Below, piece after piece: positions 24,754 through 33,104 of a DNA stretch of 64,000 nucleotides (the stretch's first letter is position 1; every line of letters starts with the position of its first letter). A model generated the notes under the pieces. The model saw only the letters and a program-made list of their open reading frames with translations. It was not told the DNA's origin and did no database searches. A program made the position numbers and the translations under genes. The DNA lies in the NCBI RefSeq assembly GCF_902833145.1, contig NZ_CADFEN010000006.1, positions 310,001 to 374,000 of the forward strand, in the 5' to 3' direction. Origin of the DNA: Burkholderia sp. BCC0506 (GTDB lineage: Bacteria; Pseudomonadota; Gammaproteobacteria; Burkholderiales; Burkholderiaceae).

Positions 24754-25179
24754 TTACGAGCCGATCGTCAGCGTCTTGAGCATCAGCGTCTTCGCGGTGT
24801 TCAGCGTCTCGACGTTGGCCTGGTACGAGCGCGACGCCGAGATCATGTTCACCATCTCCTGCACCGGGTCGACGTTCGGCATCTGCACGTAGCCGTTCGC
24901 GTCGGCGGCCGGGTTCGCCGGGTCGTAGGTCGATTTCATCGGCGACGGGTCGTCCATCACCTTGGTCACGCGCACGCCGCCCACGCCCTGGCCGGACGCG
25001 GTGCGCGCGCCGCCGAGCGGGTCGGTCGCGAACACGACCTGCTTGGCCTTGTACGGCTTGCCGTCGGGGCCGGTCGCGCTGTCGGCGTTCGCGAGGTTCG
25101 ACGCGGTGACGTTCAGGCGCTGCGATTGCGCGGACAGCGCCGAACCGGCGACGCCGAAGATGTTCATCAACGAAGGCAT
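24754..25179 (-). CDS. flgC: Flagellar proximal rod protein FlgC
   Basis: 141 residues. [21 protein letters not shown] and [18 protein letters not shown] are the FlgC start; [20 protein letters not shown] and the C-terminal [20 protein letters not shown] complete the family pattern. Proximal rod subunit; 37 bp after flgB. Confidence 0.95.
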   Translation of the reverse strand: MPSLMNIFGVAGSALSAQSQRLNVTASNLANADSATGPDGKPYKAKQVVFATDPLGGARTASGQGVGGVRVTKVMDDPSPMKSTYDPANPAADANGYVQMPNVDPVQEMVNMISASRSYQANVETLNTAKTLMLKTLTIGS

Positions 25180-25216
25180 GGAGGCTCCTTGTGCTGGGCG
25201 GGATCGGAAGCGCCGC

Positions 25217-25705
25217 TTACGAGTTCGTCGTGATCGCGGCGATCATCGCCTTGATCTGCTGGGTCATCACGGTCATCCCGGTTTCGTAGTGCAGCGCGTT
25301 GTTCGCGAACTGCACGCGCTCGACGTCGAGATCGACCGTGTTGCCGTCGAGCGACGGCTGCAGCGGCATCCGGTATTGCGCGCGGCCGTAGTCGTCCGAC
25401 GGGCCGCCGGTCGGGATCAGCTTCGCGGTGCCGGCCATGTGGCCCGGCGCCGTCGACACCATCGACATGCCGCTCGTCACGCCGGCCGGCTGCGCCATCG
25501 GCAATTGCGCGGCGTTGCTCGGCGCGAGGCCGCCGCTCGCCTGCTTCAGCGAACGCGCGAGCGTCGACGCGAAATCGACGTCGCGGGCCTGGTAGCCGGG
25601 CGTGTCGGCGTTCGCGATGTTCGACGACAGCAGTTCCTGCCGGTAGGCGCGCACGTCGAGCGCCTGTCGGCCGAACGCGAATTCCGCATCGAGTTTGTCC
25701 AGCAT
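25217..25705 (-). CDS. flgB: Flagellar proximal rod protein FlgB
   Basis: 162 residues, start ATG 25705 with the classic [20 protein letters not shown] and [19 protein letters not shown] motif. The C-terminus [20 protein letters not shown] is the matching helix. The middle 60 residues (Pro/Gly/Ser-rich with [18 protein letters not shown]) are the variable loop. It is the first gene of the long flgBCDEFGHIJ operon; its promoter must lie in the 204 bp gap shared with the divergent flgA. Confidence 0.95.
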   Translation of the reverse strand: MLDKLDAEFAFGRQALDVRAYRQELLSSNIANADTPGYQARDVDFASTLARSLKQASGGLAPSNAAQLPMAQPAGVTSGMSMVSTAPGHMAGTAKLIPTGGPSDDYGRAQYRMPLQPSLDGNTVDLDVERVQFANNALHYETGMTVMTQQIKAMIAAITTNS

Positions 25706-25850
25706 GTGTGCGTCTCTCCGTATGAAGCGCTGCACGCCCCTCGCGCCGGATGACGACCCGAGAGGCTTTTTTCCATGACAGCGATGGTAGGCGTGGGCCG
25801 CAACCGGCAATCGGACGAATAACGCGGCAAAGGCCCCCTCTATTCATCGT

Positions 25851-25877
25851 TTGCGCGACGCCCGCGCTCCCTAGAAT
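25851..25877 (+). promoter_or_regulatory. Candidate sigma70-like promoter for flgA
   Basis: TTGCGC (25851-25856) and TAGAAT (25872-25877) with 15 bp spacing, 32 bp ahead of the flgA ATG. The spacing is short for sigma70, so an activator such as FlhDC may be needed. The same gap holds the divergent flgB promoter. Confidence 0.4.
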
Positions 25878-25909
25878 GCGAAGCGGATCAACGGATCGAG
25901 GACACGGCG

Positions 25910-27100
25910 ATGACGGGCGGCGCACTTCGCGACAGGAACGGGCGGCTCACGCACGTCCGGCGCGCGTTCGCGCTCGCCGCGGCGCTGTGGATCGCCGCGC
26001 CCGCCGTGCATGCCGACGACGGGATGATCGTGATTCCCGGGCGCGGCGAGACGGCCGAAACCGCGCTCGCGCACGCCAATGCGGCGAGCGGCGCGCAGTT
26101 CGGCGGCAATGCGGGCGACGCTTTCAGGACGGAGCGCGCGGCCGGCGCCGGCTACGCGGCGCAACCCGCCGCCCCGATGGTCGTGACGAGCGTCCCGCCG
26201 CCGGCTCCCGCACCGGCTCCCGCACCGGCTCCCGTCTACGCAGCCGCCCGCGCGAACGCCGGTTACGGCGCGCCGCCGCGCGCGTCGGACCGCACCGCCA
26301 TCGCGACGGTGACCGCCGGCACGGCCGAGCCTGTATCGAATCCCGTGCGGCCGACACCGCAACCGGCAGCCGCCGCCCGTCTGGCCGCGGCCCGCGCCGC
26401 AGCGGCGCCGCGCACGGCGACGGCTTCCGCCAGCCCGGCTGCGGCCGCCGCCGCGGCCCAGCCCGCGACGCCGCCCGGCCAGCAAGACCCCGAAACGATC
26501 CGGCGCGCGGCCCTGGCGTTCCTGCAGCAGCAGATCGCCGGCTTGCCCGGCAAGACCACCGCGACGGTGGCGACCGCCTTTCCGCGCGGGCTCGCCGCGT
26601 GCACGACGCTCGAGCCGTTTTTGCCGACGGGTGCGCGCCTGTGGGGCCGCACGACCGTCGGCGTGCGCTGCGCGGGCGAGCGGCCGTGGACCGTCTACCT
26701 GCAGGCGAAGGTCGCCGTGCAGGCCACCTATTACGTCGCCGCGCGCCAGATCGCGCCCGGCGAGCCGCTCTCCGCGGCCGACCTGGTCGCGCGCGACGGC
26801 GACCTGACGGTGCTGCCGCTCGCGGTGATCACCGATCCGGCGCAGGCGATCGGCGCGACCGCGCTCGCGCGCATCTCGGCCGGGCTGCCGCTGCGGCAGG
26901 ACATGCTGAAGAGCGCGGCGTCGGTGTCGGCCGGCCAGACGGTACGGGTCGTCGCGGCCGGCCCCGGTTTCACGATCTCGGCCGAAGGCAGCGCGCTCGC
27001 GAACGCGGCGCCCGGCCAGTCGGTGCGGGTGCGGATGGCGGCCGGGCAGATCGTCACGGCGATCGTCAAGGACGCCGGCACCGTCGAAATTCCGCTGTAG
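25910..27100 (+). CDS. flgA: Flagellar P-ring assembly chaperone with extended N-terminal linker
   Basis: 396 residues. Signal-peptide-like start (VRRAFALAAALWIAAPAVHADD), then about 150 residues of Ala/Pro-rich low complexity (PAPAPAPAPAP at about residues 98-108, poly-Ala near 176-183), then the true FlgA module from about residue 190. That module is a wing region (TIRRAALAFLQQQIAGLPG) followed by a SAF-type domain (ARQIAPGEPLSAADLVARDGD) and C-terminal GTVEIPL. Enteric FlgA is about 220 residues, so the linker nearly doubles the protein. ATG 25910 has GAGGA upstream. Periplasmic chaperone for FlgI. Confidence 0.92.
   Translation: MTGGALRDRNGRLTHVRRAFALAAALWIAAPAVHADDGMIVIPGRGETAETALAHANAASGAQFGGNAGDAFRTERAAGAGYAAQPAAPMVVTSVPPPAPAPAPAPAPVYAAARANAGYGAPPRASDRTAIATVTAGTAEPVSNPVRPTPQPAAAARLAAARAAAAPRTATASASPAAAAAAAQPATPPGQQDPETIRRAALAFLQQQIAGLPGKTTATVATAFPRGLAACTTLEPFLPTGARLWGRTTVGVRCAGERPWTVYLQAKVAVQATYYVAARQIAPGEPLSAADLVARDGDLTVLPLAVITDPAQAIGATALARISAGLPLRQDMLKSAASVSAGQTVRVVAAGPGFTISAEGSALANAAPGQSVRVRMAAGQIVTAIVKDAGTVEIPL
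26201..26234 (+). repeat. 12 bp tandem repeat inside flgA
   Basis: CCGGCTCCCGCA occurs perfectly twice and a third time through 10 bp. It encodes Pro-Ala-Pro-Ala. The unit is a multiple of three, so slippage would change linker length without a frameshift. Confidence 0.85.
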
Positions 27101-27162
27101 GGACGGATCTGCCGCAAGAATGTAAAGAATTGTTTATTCGGAGCATTTCGGGCTCGCGGTGC

Positions 27163-27189
27163 TAAAGTTCGGGCCGACCCGGCCGTTAT
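27163..27189 (+). promoter_or_regulatory. Sigma28 (FliA) promoter of flgM
   Basis: TAAA (27163-27166), 15 bp spacer, GCCGTTAT (27182-27189). This matches the FliA consensus with two -10 deviations and lies 28 bp upstream of the flgM start, giving the expected autogenous late promoter. Confidence 0.88.
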
Positions 27190-27217
27190 CTGGGTCAAAC
27201 CGTACAGGAAACCCATC

Positions 27218-27547
27218 GTGAAGATCGATTCCACTCCGAAACCGAGCCCCCTCGCGCCGACCGGCAACGGCGCGGCCCGTGCGCCGTCCGGCACGGCCCA
27301 GTCGTCCGCGCAGGCAGCCGACGCAGGATCGAGCGGCGGCGACACGACCGTGAACCTGTCGGGTCTGTCCGGCCAGCTGCGTTCGGTATCCGCGTCGGGC
27401 GACGCCGATATCGACACGGGCCTGGTCCAGTCGATCAAGGACGCGCTGAACAACGGCACGCTGACGATCGATGCGAACAAGATTGCCGACGGCGTATTGA
27501 ATACCGCCCGCGAACTGCTGCAACAGCAGCGCCCGCAGGGCAGCTAA
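27218..27547 (+). CDS. flgM: Anti-sigma28 factor
   Basis: 109 residues, GTG start with AGGAAA upstream. N-terminal 45 residues are Pro/Ser/Ala/Gly-rich and disordered (the part exported through the hook basal body). The C-terminal part has GDADIDTGLVQSIKDALNNGTL and DANKIADGVLNTARELLQ, the helices that bind sigma28. Binds FliA until the hook is complete and is then secreted. It has its own sigma28 promoter, forming a feedback loop, and flgN follows by 77 bp. Confidence 0.95.
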   Translation: MKIDSTPKPSPLAPTGNGAARAPSGTAQSSAQAADAGSSGGDTTVNLSGLSGQLRSVSASGDADIDTGLVQSIKDALNNGTLTIDANKIADGVLNTARELLQQQRPQGS

Positions 27548-27624
27548 TCCCGGCCTCGTGGCCGGTTCACCCGGTTTGCCGGCGCGCGCGGCCCCGCACG
27601 CACCGGCGCGACGAGCATGATGCG

Positions 27625-28065
27625 ATGAGAGAAGAGCTGCTGGCCACGGTCAACGACGAACACGCGACGGTCGAAGCGTTCGCGTCCCTGCTCGTCTACG
27701 AGGAAAAGGCGCTGACGACGGCCGAGCCGCTCGAGATGCTGCCCGGGATCGTCGAGAAGAAAAGCGAGCTGATCGATCGGCTCGCGCAGCTCGAACGCAC
27801 GCGCGACACGCAGCTTTGCGCGCTCGGCTTTCCCGCCGGCAAGAAAGGCATGGATCAGGCGGCCGAGCGCGACGCGCGCCTCGCAAGCCGCTGGCAACTG
27901 CTGCAACAGGCCGCCGAACGCGCGCGCCAGGCCAACGCGAACAACGGGATGCTGATCCGGATCCGGATGGACTACAACGAGCGTGCGCTCGCGGTGCTGC
28001 GCTCGGCGCCCGCGCCGGCCGGCGTGTACGGCCCCGACGGACGCGTGTCGGCGCTCACGCGCTGA
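27625..28065 (+). CDS. flgN: Flagellar export chaperone for FlgK/FlgL
   Basis: 146 residues, mainly helical. Seen: EHATVEAFASLLVYEEKALTT, PGIVEKKSELIDRLAQLE, RWQLLQQAAERARQANANNG and NERALAVLR, matching the FlgN family. The NNG..I motif is characteristic of the FlgN/FliT-like chaperone helix. It holds FlgK and FlgL for export; both substrates are encoded 11 kb away on the other strand. Probably co-transcribed with flgM from the sigma28 promoter. Confidence 0.92.
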   Translation: MREELLATVNDEHATVEAFASLLVYEEKALTTAEPLEMLPGIVEKKSELIDRLAQLERTRDTQLCALGFPAGKKGMDQAAERDARLASRWQLLQQAAERARQANANNGMLIRIRMDYNERALAVLRSAPAPAGVYGPDGRVSALTR

Positions 28066-28116
28066 CCTGCCGGCGCCGCGCGGCCGCCCGGCGGCCGCGC
28101 CCCACCCTCCCCGTCG

Positions 28117-29967
28117 TTACAACAGCGGACACGCGGTGACCTGCGTGCCGCGTTCCACGCACAGCCGCTCGTAGTCGCGCAGGTACGCGCGCTCGGCGTC
28201 GTCCAGCAGATCGAGGTCGATCAGGTCCCAGTCGTAGCCGACCGTCACGATGTTCTCGAACGTCACCGTGCCCGGCTGCGCGTCGTCCGGCCGCACGATC
28301 ACGATGTTCTCGATCCGCACGCCGCCCTTGCCCGGCAGGTAGATGCCCGGCTCGACCGAAATCACCGCATTCGGCACCAGCCCGTACGTCGCGCCCGGCG
28401 CGAACCGCACGCCGCCCTCGTGCACGTGAATCCCGACGCCGTGCCCGGTGCCGTGACCGAAATCGTAGCCATGGTCGCGGCACACCTGCCGCACCAGCGC
28501 ATCGACGTCGCCGCCCGTCGCGGTGGCCGGAAAACGCGCGACGAGCCCCTTGATGCAGGCCTTCAGCGCGACCGTGTAGATCTCGCGCTGCCACGGCTGC
28601 GCGACCGTGTCCGGCCGCGTGCGGCGCAGCACGACGCGCGTGCAGTCCGTCGCGAAGCCGGCTTCGTAGTACGCGCCGCTGTCGAGCAGCACGAGCTCGC
28701 CTTCGGTCAACTCGACGTCGGCGCTCGCCGCCGTGTAATGCGCGAACGCGCTGTTCGCGCCGTTCGCCGCGATCGACGGAAACGTCAGCGCGAGCGCCGA
28801 GCGCGCGCCGTACGCGTCGTTGATCCTGCGCGCGAGGTCGTACTCGGTGTGGCGCACGCCCGGCTCGCCGGTCTTCGCCCAGCGCATCGTCTCGGCGATC
28901 GCCGCGCTGCTGCGCGCGAACGCGTCGCGAAAACGCTCGAGCACCGCCGGCGTCTTGCTCGCCCGCATCGCCTCGACCGGGTTGAAATCGGCATGCCGCG
29001 CATGCGGCCACACGCGGTTCACCGATTCGACGAGCGCGCAGTTCACCGATTCGAAGCCGTAGCACACGTGCTCGACCGCGAACCGTGCGAGGAAGCGCTC
29101 GAGCGCCGCGACGTCGCGCCGGATCACGTGCAGCGCCGGATACGAATCGAGCGCGACCTCGCAGCGGTCGCAGCCTTCCGGCAAGAACAGCACCACCTGC
29201 GCGCCGATCGCGAACAGGAAGCCGAGGTGCGACGACACGTTCGGGATGTGATAGCCGCGGCTGTTCAGCAGATACGCGAGATCGTCCGACGCGCACGTGA
29301 AGAACGCCGTCCTGCCGTCGGCCGCGCCGGTATGCGCGGCGAGCCGGCGGCTCAGCGCGTCGAGGTTCTGCGCGACGCTCAGGCCGGTCGTCCCGGCCGG
29401 GATCTCGACGATCGGCCGCTCGACGTTCCAGCCCGGCAGCGCGATCGCGCGGTCGATCTCGCGATCGGCGAGGCCCACCCAGTCGAGCGACGCGGCCTGC
29501 GTGTGCTCGAACAGCCGGTTGCGCTGCGCGACGCTGATCCGCCGCGCGTCGTAGCCGACCCGCGCGAGCCGGCTCGCGTGCGCGACCAGCCAGTCGGCCA
29601 TCGCCTGCCAGATCGTCACGTCGATGCCGAGCTTCTCGACGCGCACGCGCGCCGGATCGCACTGCTCGTCGGCCTGGAAGTGATAGCGGCCGTCGACGAA
29701 CAGCACGAACGGCGGCAGATCGAGCGCCTGCGCGGTCGCCGCGCTCAGGAAGATCCCGCAGCCGGCCGACCCGTCGAAACCGGACACCGCGTAGCGCGGG
29801 TTGTTGCTGCGCGGCAGGTATTCGGTCACGTATTCGTCCTGCGACGTGACGACCACCGCGTCGAGACGCGCGGCATCGAGCAGGCGCGACAGGCCGGCCT
29901 GCGTATCGGCGACGCACGCGTCGTACGGGGGAAGGCCGGAGAAGCTGTATTTCAGTCGATCGATCAT
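28117..29967 (-). CDS. Xaa-Pro aminopeptidase (M24B family, PepP-like)
   Basis: 616 residues. Two creatinase/prolidase N-terminal domains (from about residue 30 and 200) precede a catalytic pita-bread domain. Metal ligands visible: LLDSGAYY (Asp), TDCTR (Asp), GHGTGHGVGIHVHEGG (His), ISVEPGIYLPGKGG (Glu) and RIENIV (Glu), with the distal EIYTVALKACIKG. ATG 29967 is chosen because the family starts near MIDRLKYSF; there is an upstream ATG at 30033. Cleaves N-terminal residues before proline in the cytosol. It is divergent from the XRE-cupin regulator. Confidence 0.9.
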   Translation of the reverse strand: MIDRLKYSFSGLPPYDACVADTQAGLSRLLDAARLDAVVVTSQDEYVTEYLPRSNNPRYAVSGFDGSAGCGIFLSAATAQALDLPPFVLFVDGRYHFQADEQCDPARVRVEKLGIDVTIWQAMADWLVAHASRLARVGYDARRISVAQRNRLFEHTQAASLDWVGLADREIDRAIALPGWNVERPIVEIPAGTTGLSVAQNLDALSRRLAAHTGAADGRTAFFTCASDDLAYLLNSRGYHIPNVSSHLGFLFAIGAQVVLFLPEGCDRCEVALDSYPALHVIRRDVAALERFLARFAVEHVCYGFESVNCALVESVNRVWPHARHADFNPVEAMRASKTPAVLERFRDAFARSSAAIAETMRWAKTGEPGVRHTEYDLARRINDAYGARSALALTFPSIAANGANSAFAHYTAASADVELTEGELVLLDSGAYYEAGFATDCTRVVLRRTRPDTVAQPWQREIYTVALKACIKGLVARFPATATGGDVDALVRQVCRDHGYDFGHGTGHGVGIHVHEGGVRFAPGATYGLVPNAVISVEPGIYLPGKGGVRIENIVIVRPDDAQPGTVTFENIVTVGYDWDLIDLDLLDDAERAYLRDYERLCVERGTQVTACPLL

Positions 29968-30341
29968 CGGATGCCCGTCATTCGTTGTTGTCGGCGGCCG
30001 GCGGCGTGTCGCGGCATCGCGCGCGCCCGACACGACACGTCGACGCGGCGCGGGTCGCGCACGGCACGTCGCGCGACCCGCGCCGCCGGTCGGGCGGCAG
30101 GCCTTCGGTAAAATTTTTGTCTCACTTAACTTTGTTTGATGCGCGACAGAATCTAGAGCAGGTCGAAATCGAGGTCAAGCCAAGATTTTCGTAGGACTAA
30201 AATCGGCGTGCGGCCCGCGGATTCCGGCACAACGCCAATTCGCCCCGGCGACGCCGCGCGGTACAATGCGCCGGCCTCGCCTCCCCGGCGGCCGCACCGG
30301 CCGTTCGCACGCGCCCCGACTCGTTGCCACGAAAGAGATTC
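29968..30341. other. Divergent intergenic region, peptidase / XRE regulator
   Basis: About 370 bp without a gene. GC-rich in its left half with a long perfect hairpin (30045-30086), then AT-richer from 30110 to 30215 (TAAAATTTTTG, TTAACTTTG), where the promoters probably lie. No repeated operator could be assigned. Confidence 0.5.
30045..30086. repeat. 16 bp perfect inverted repeat (hairpin) in the divergent gap
   Basis: Arms GCGGCGCGGGTCGCGC (30045-30060) and its exact complement (30071-30086) with a 10-nt spacer. It would form a very stable hairpin in the 5' leader of the peptidase mRNA. No adjacent U-run, so it is not a classical terminator. Confidence 0.8.
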
Positions 30342-31118
30342 ATGGATTCAGACCTCATGCGTATCGGCCAGCGCATTCGCCGCCTGCGCCGGGAAGCGAA
30401 GAAGACGCTGCTGGAAGTGGCGACCGAAGCGAATCTGTCGGTCGGGTTCCTGTCGCAGGTCGAGCGCCATCTGACGGGTATCTCGCTGTCGTCGCTCGTG
30501 AACGTCGCGAAGGCGCTGGGCGTGCCGCTCGGCACGCTGATCGAGCAGCCGCGCCAGGCGCAGCCCGATTCGCACGAGGGCAGCCGCAAGCCGTACGCGC
30601 TCGACGCCGCGTCGCAGTGGTACGAGCGGCTGTCCACCACGTTCGACGGCAGCCAGATCAACGCGCTGAAGGTGCAGATGATGGAGGGCTACCGTTCGGA
30701 ATGGGTCGCGCACGGCGGCGACGAATTCGTGTACGTGCTGGCCGGCCGCGTCTGCTACACGGTCGGCAAGAAGCATTACCCGCTGACGCCCGGCGACTCG
30801 CTGCACTTCGATGCGCGCAAGCGGCATCGCGTGGCCAATATCGGCGACGGGCCGGCCGAGCTGATCACCGTCAGCACGCTGCCGCTGTTCGACGACAGCC
30901 GTGCGGACACCGTGTCCGCGCCGACGGATATCGGGCGGCCCGCCTCTCGCGAGCCGCGCGTGAGCCGCCGCGCGCGGGCGCCCGGACAGCCTGACCGCGC
31001 CGCCGTCGCCCGGCCGTCCAAGGCCGGCGCCGCCGAAAGGAAGGGGCCGGCGAAGCCGCGCGCGGCCACCGGCAAACGCCCGGCGGCCGCGACCCCGGCA
31101 CGCAGGAAAAAGCCGTAA
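30342..31118 (+). CDS. XRE-cupin transcriptional regulator with basic C-terminal tail
   Basis: 258 residues. XRE helix-turn-helix at about 8-62 (GQRIRRLRREAKKTLLEVATE, FLSQVERHLTGISLSSL), then a cupin barrel at about 110-190 (EFVYVLAGRVCYTVG, PLTPGDSLHFDARKRHRV), the layout of SutR/PuuR-type metabolite-sensing regulators. The final 60 residues are Arg/Lys/Ala/Pro-rich (PAAATPARRKKP), a disordered basic tail beyond the usual length of about 190-200 residues. ATG 30342 is used; an in-frame TTG lies upstream. Divergent from an aminopeptidase, which is a possible target. Confidence 0.88.
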   Translation: MDSDLMRIGQRIRRLRREAKKTLLEVATEANLSVGFLSQVERHLTGISLSSLVNVAKALGVPLGTLIEQPRQAQPDSHEGSRKPYALDAASQWYERLSTTFDGSQINALKVQMMEGYRSEWVAHGGDEFVYVLAGRVCYTVGKKHYPLTPGDSLHFDARKRHRVANIGDGPAELITVSTLPLFDDSRADTVSAPTDIGRPASREPRVSRRARAPGQPDRAAVARPSKAGAAERKGPAKPRAATGKRPAAATPARRKKP

Positions 31119-31157
31119 CGACCGACGGGCACGCACGCCGCGCGCCCCGTTGCGCGC

Positions 31158-32399
31158 CTAGTCGCCGATCGCGAGCGCCTGCGCGACGGCCTGGATCCGC
31201 GCGCGATGCACGGCTTCCTTGATCTTCTCCGTGTCGCTGCCGATGCCGCGCGCGATCGCGCCGGCATCGACGCCGCGCGCCGCCGCGAGCGCGACGCGCA
31301 GCCGCTCGGCCTGCGGATACGGCTGCGCGTCGAGCCCGAGCCGGCCGCGCGCATCCGATTCGCACGCCTGCAGCAGCTCGGCGAAGCGCGCCGGCTTGCG
31401 CAGCGCGTCGCTGCGCTCGAAGAGCCGCACCAGCGCGGCCGCGCCCATCTCCATCACGCGATGCAGGTTGCCGTGCTCGCGCGCCACCACCAGCGCGAGA
31501 TCGCGGCATTCGTTCGGCACGCGCAGCCGCTCGCACAACGGCTTGAGCAGCTCGACGCTGCGGCTTTCGTGGCCGACGTGGCGCGGCAGCACGTCGGCCG
31601 GCGTCGTGCCCTTGCCGAGATCGTGCGTGAGCGCCGCGAAGCGCACGGCCAACGAATAGCCCTGCTTCGCCGCGTAGTCGACCACCATCATCACGTGCAC
31701 GCCGGTATCGACTTCCGGGTGGTAATCGGCGCGCTGCGGCACGCCCCACAGCGCGTCTACCTCGGGCAGGATGCGCGCGAGCGCGCCGCAGTCGCGCAGC
31801 ACCGCGAACATCCGCGACGGCTTCGCCTCCATCAGCCCGCGCGCGATTTCCTGCCACACGCGTTCGGGCACGAGCGCATCGACCTCGCCCGCGTCGACCA
31901 TCCGCCGCATCAATGCCTGCGTGTCGTCCGCGACCGTGAAATCCGCGAAGCGCGCGGCGAAGCGCGCGATCCGCAGGATCCGCACCGGATCCTCGACGAA
32001 TGCATCGCTCACGTGCCGGAACACGCGCGCGCGCAGGTCGGCCTGCCCGCCGTACGGATCGATCACGGGGCCGACCAGCGTGCCTTCCGGGCTCACCTCG
32101 CGCGCCATCGCGTTGATCGTCAGGTCGCGCCGCGCGAGATCCTCGTCGAGCGTCACGTCCGGCGCGTAATGGAACTGGAAGCCGTGATAGCCGGCCGCCG
32201 TCTTGCGCTCGGTGCGCGCCAGCGCGTATTCCTCCTGCGTCTGCGGATGCAGGAACACGGGGAAATCCTTGCCGACCGGCCGGAAGCCCTGCGCGGTCAT
32301 CTGCTCGGGCGTCGCGCCGACCACCACGTAGTCGCGGTCCTGCACCGGCACGCCGAGCAATTCGTCGCGGATCGCTCCGCCTACTGCGTAGATGTTCAT
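31158..32399 (-). CDS. cca: CCA-adding tRNA nucleotidyltransferase with HD domain
   Basis: 413 residues. N-terminal nucleotidyltransferase: VGGAIRDELLG, the catalytic DRD at Asp21/Asp23, and LARRDLTINAMA (template Arg/Asp region). The middle binds tRNA; the HD phosphohydrolase domain shows HPEVDTGVHVMM and LTHDLGKG, as in the bacterial multifunctional CCA enzymes. Adds and repairs the 3' CCA of tRNAs in the cytosol. ATG 32399 overlaps the stop of the upstream GST-like gene as ATGA, indicating coupling. The HD domain implies extra phosphatase/phosphodiesterase activity. Confidence 0.95.
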   Translation of the reverse strand: MNIYAVGGAIRDELLGVPVQDRDYVVVGATPEQMTAQGFRPVGKDFPVFLHPQTQEEYALARTERKTAAGYHGFQFHYAPDVTLDEDLARRDLTINAMAREVSPEGTLVGPVIDPYGGQADLRARVFRHVSDAFVEDPVRILRIARFAARFADFTVADDTQALMRRMVDAGEVDALVPERVWQEIARGLMEAKPSRMFAVLRDCGALARILPEVDALWGVPQRADYHPEVDTGVHVMMVVDYAAKQGYSLAVRFAALTHDLGKGTTPADVLPRHVGHESRSVELLKPLCERLRVPNECRDLALVVAREHGNLHRVMEMGAAALVRLFERSDALRKPARFAELLQACESDARGRLGLDAQPYPQAERLRVALAAARGVDAGAIARGIGSDTEKIKEAVHRARIQAVAQALAIGD

Positions 32400-33043
32400 G
32401 GTTGCGGCTCGTACTCGGCGATCACGTTGGTTTCGCGGCGCGCGCCATCGATCCACTGCTGCACCGCCGGCAGCGCCGTCACGCGCGCCGCATAGCCGGC
32501 CGCCTCCGGCGACAGCGCCGGCGCATACGTGTTGAAGCGCATCACGACGGGCGCGTACATCGCATCGGCGATCCCGAATTCGCCGAACAGGAACGGCCCG
32601 CCCGATGCCGCGATGCATTCGCTCCACAGTGCGTCGATGCGCGCGACGTCGGCGAGCGCCTCGGGCGTCGCGCCGCGCCCCGGCATCGACGCGCGGATGC
32701 TCATGCCCATCTGCGTGCGCAGCGCCGCGAAGCCCGAGTGCATCTCGGCGGACACGCAGCGCGCATGCGCCCGTTCGAGCGGGTCGGCCGGCCACATCGG
32801 GAATTGCGGATAGCGCTCGGCGAGCGTCTCGGCGATCGCGAGCGAATCCCAGATCGCCAGGCCGTGATCGTCGACGAGGCACGGCACCTTGCCGGTCGGC
32901 GAGTATTCGCGGATGCGCGCGGCCGTGTCGTCGCGGCGCAGCTCGACCACGATCTCGTCGAACGGGATGCCGAAATGCGTGAGCAGCAGCCACGGACGCA
33001 TCGACCACGACGAGTAGTTCTTGTCTCCAATGACGAGCTTCAT
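32396..33043 (-). CDS. Glutathione S-transferase family protein
   Basis: 215 residues. N-terminal thioredoxin-like domain KLVIGDKNYSSWSMRPWLLL and YSPTGKVPCLVDDHGLAIWDSLAIAE (cis-Pro in KVPCL, Ser in the DSLAI glutathione site), then the C-terminal helical domain. The KNYSSWSMRPWL start marks a recurrent YfcF-like clade. Cytosolic; the substrate is unknown. Translationally coupled to cca through the ATGA overlap. Confidence 0.85.
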   Translation of the reverse strand: MKLVIGDKNYSSWSMRPWLLLTHFGIPFDEIVVELRRDDTAARIREYSPTGKVPCLVDDHGLAIWDSLAIAETLAERYPQFPMWPADPLERAHARCVSAEMHSGFAALRTQMGMSIRASMPGRGATPEALADVARIDALWSECIAASGGPFLFGEFGIADAMYAPVVMRFNTYAPALSPEAAGYAARVTALPAVQQWIDGARRETNVIAEYEPQP

Positions 33044-33104
33044 GACAGGGTTCCGGAAAACGCGAAAAAGAAAAGGAAAGGCGCCCGACCGGCGGCGCGC
33101 CGCG

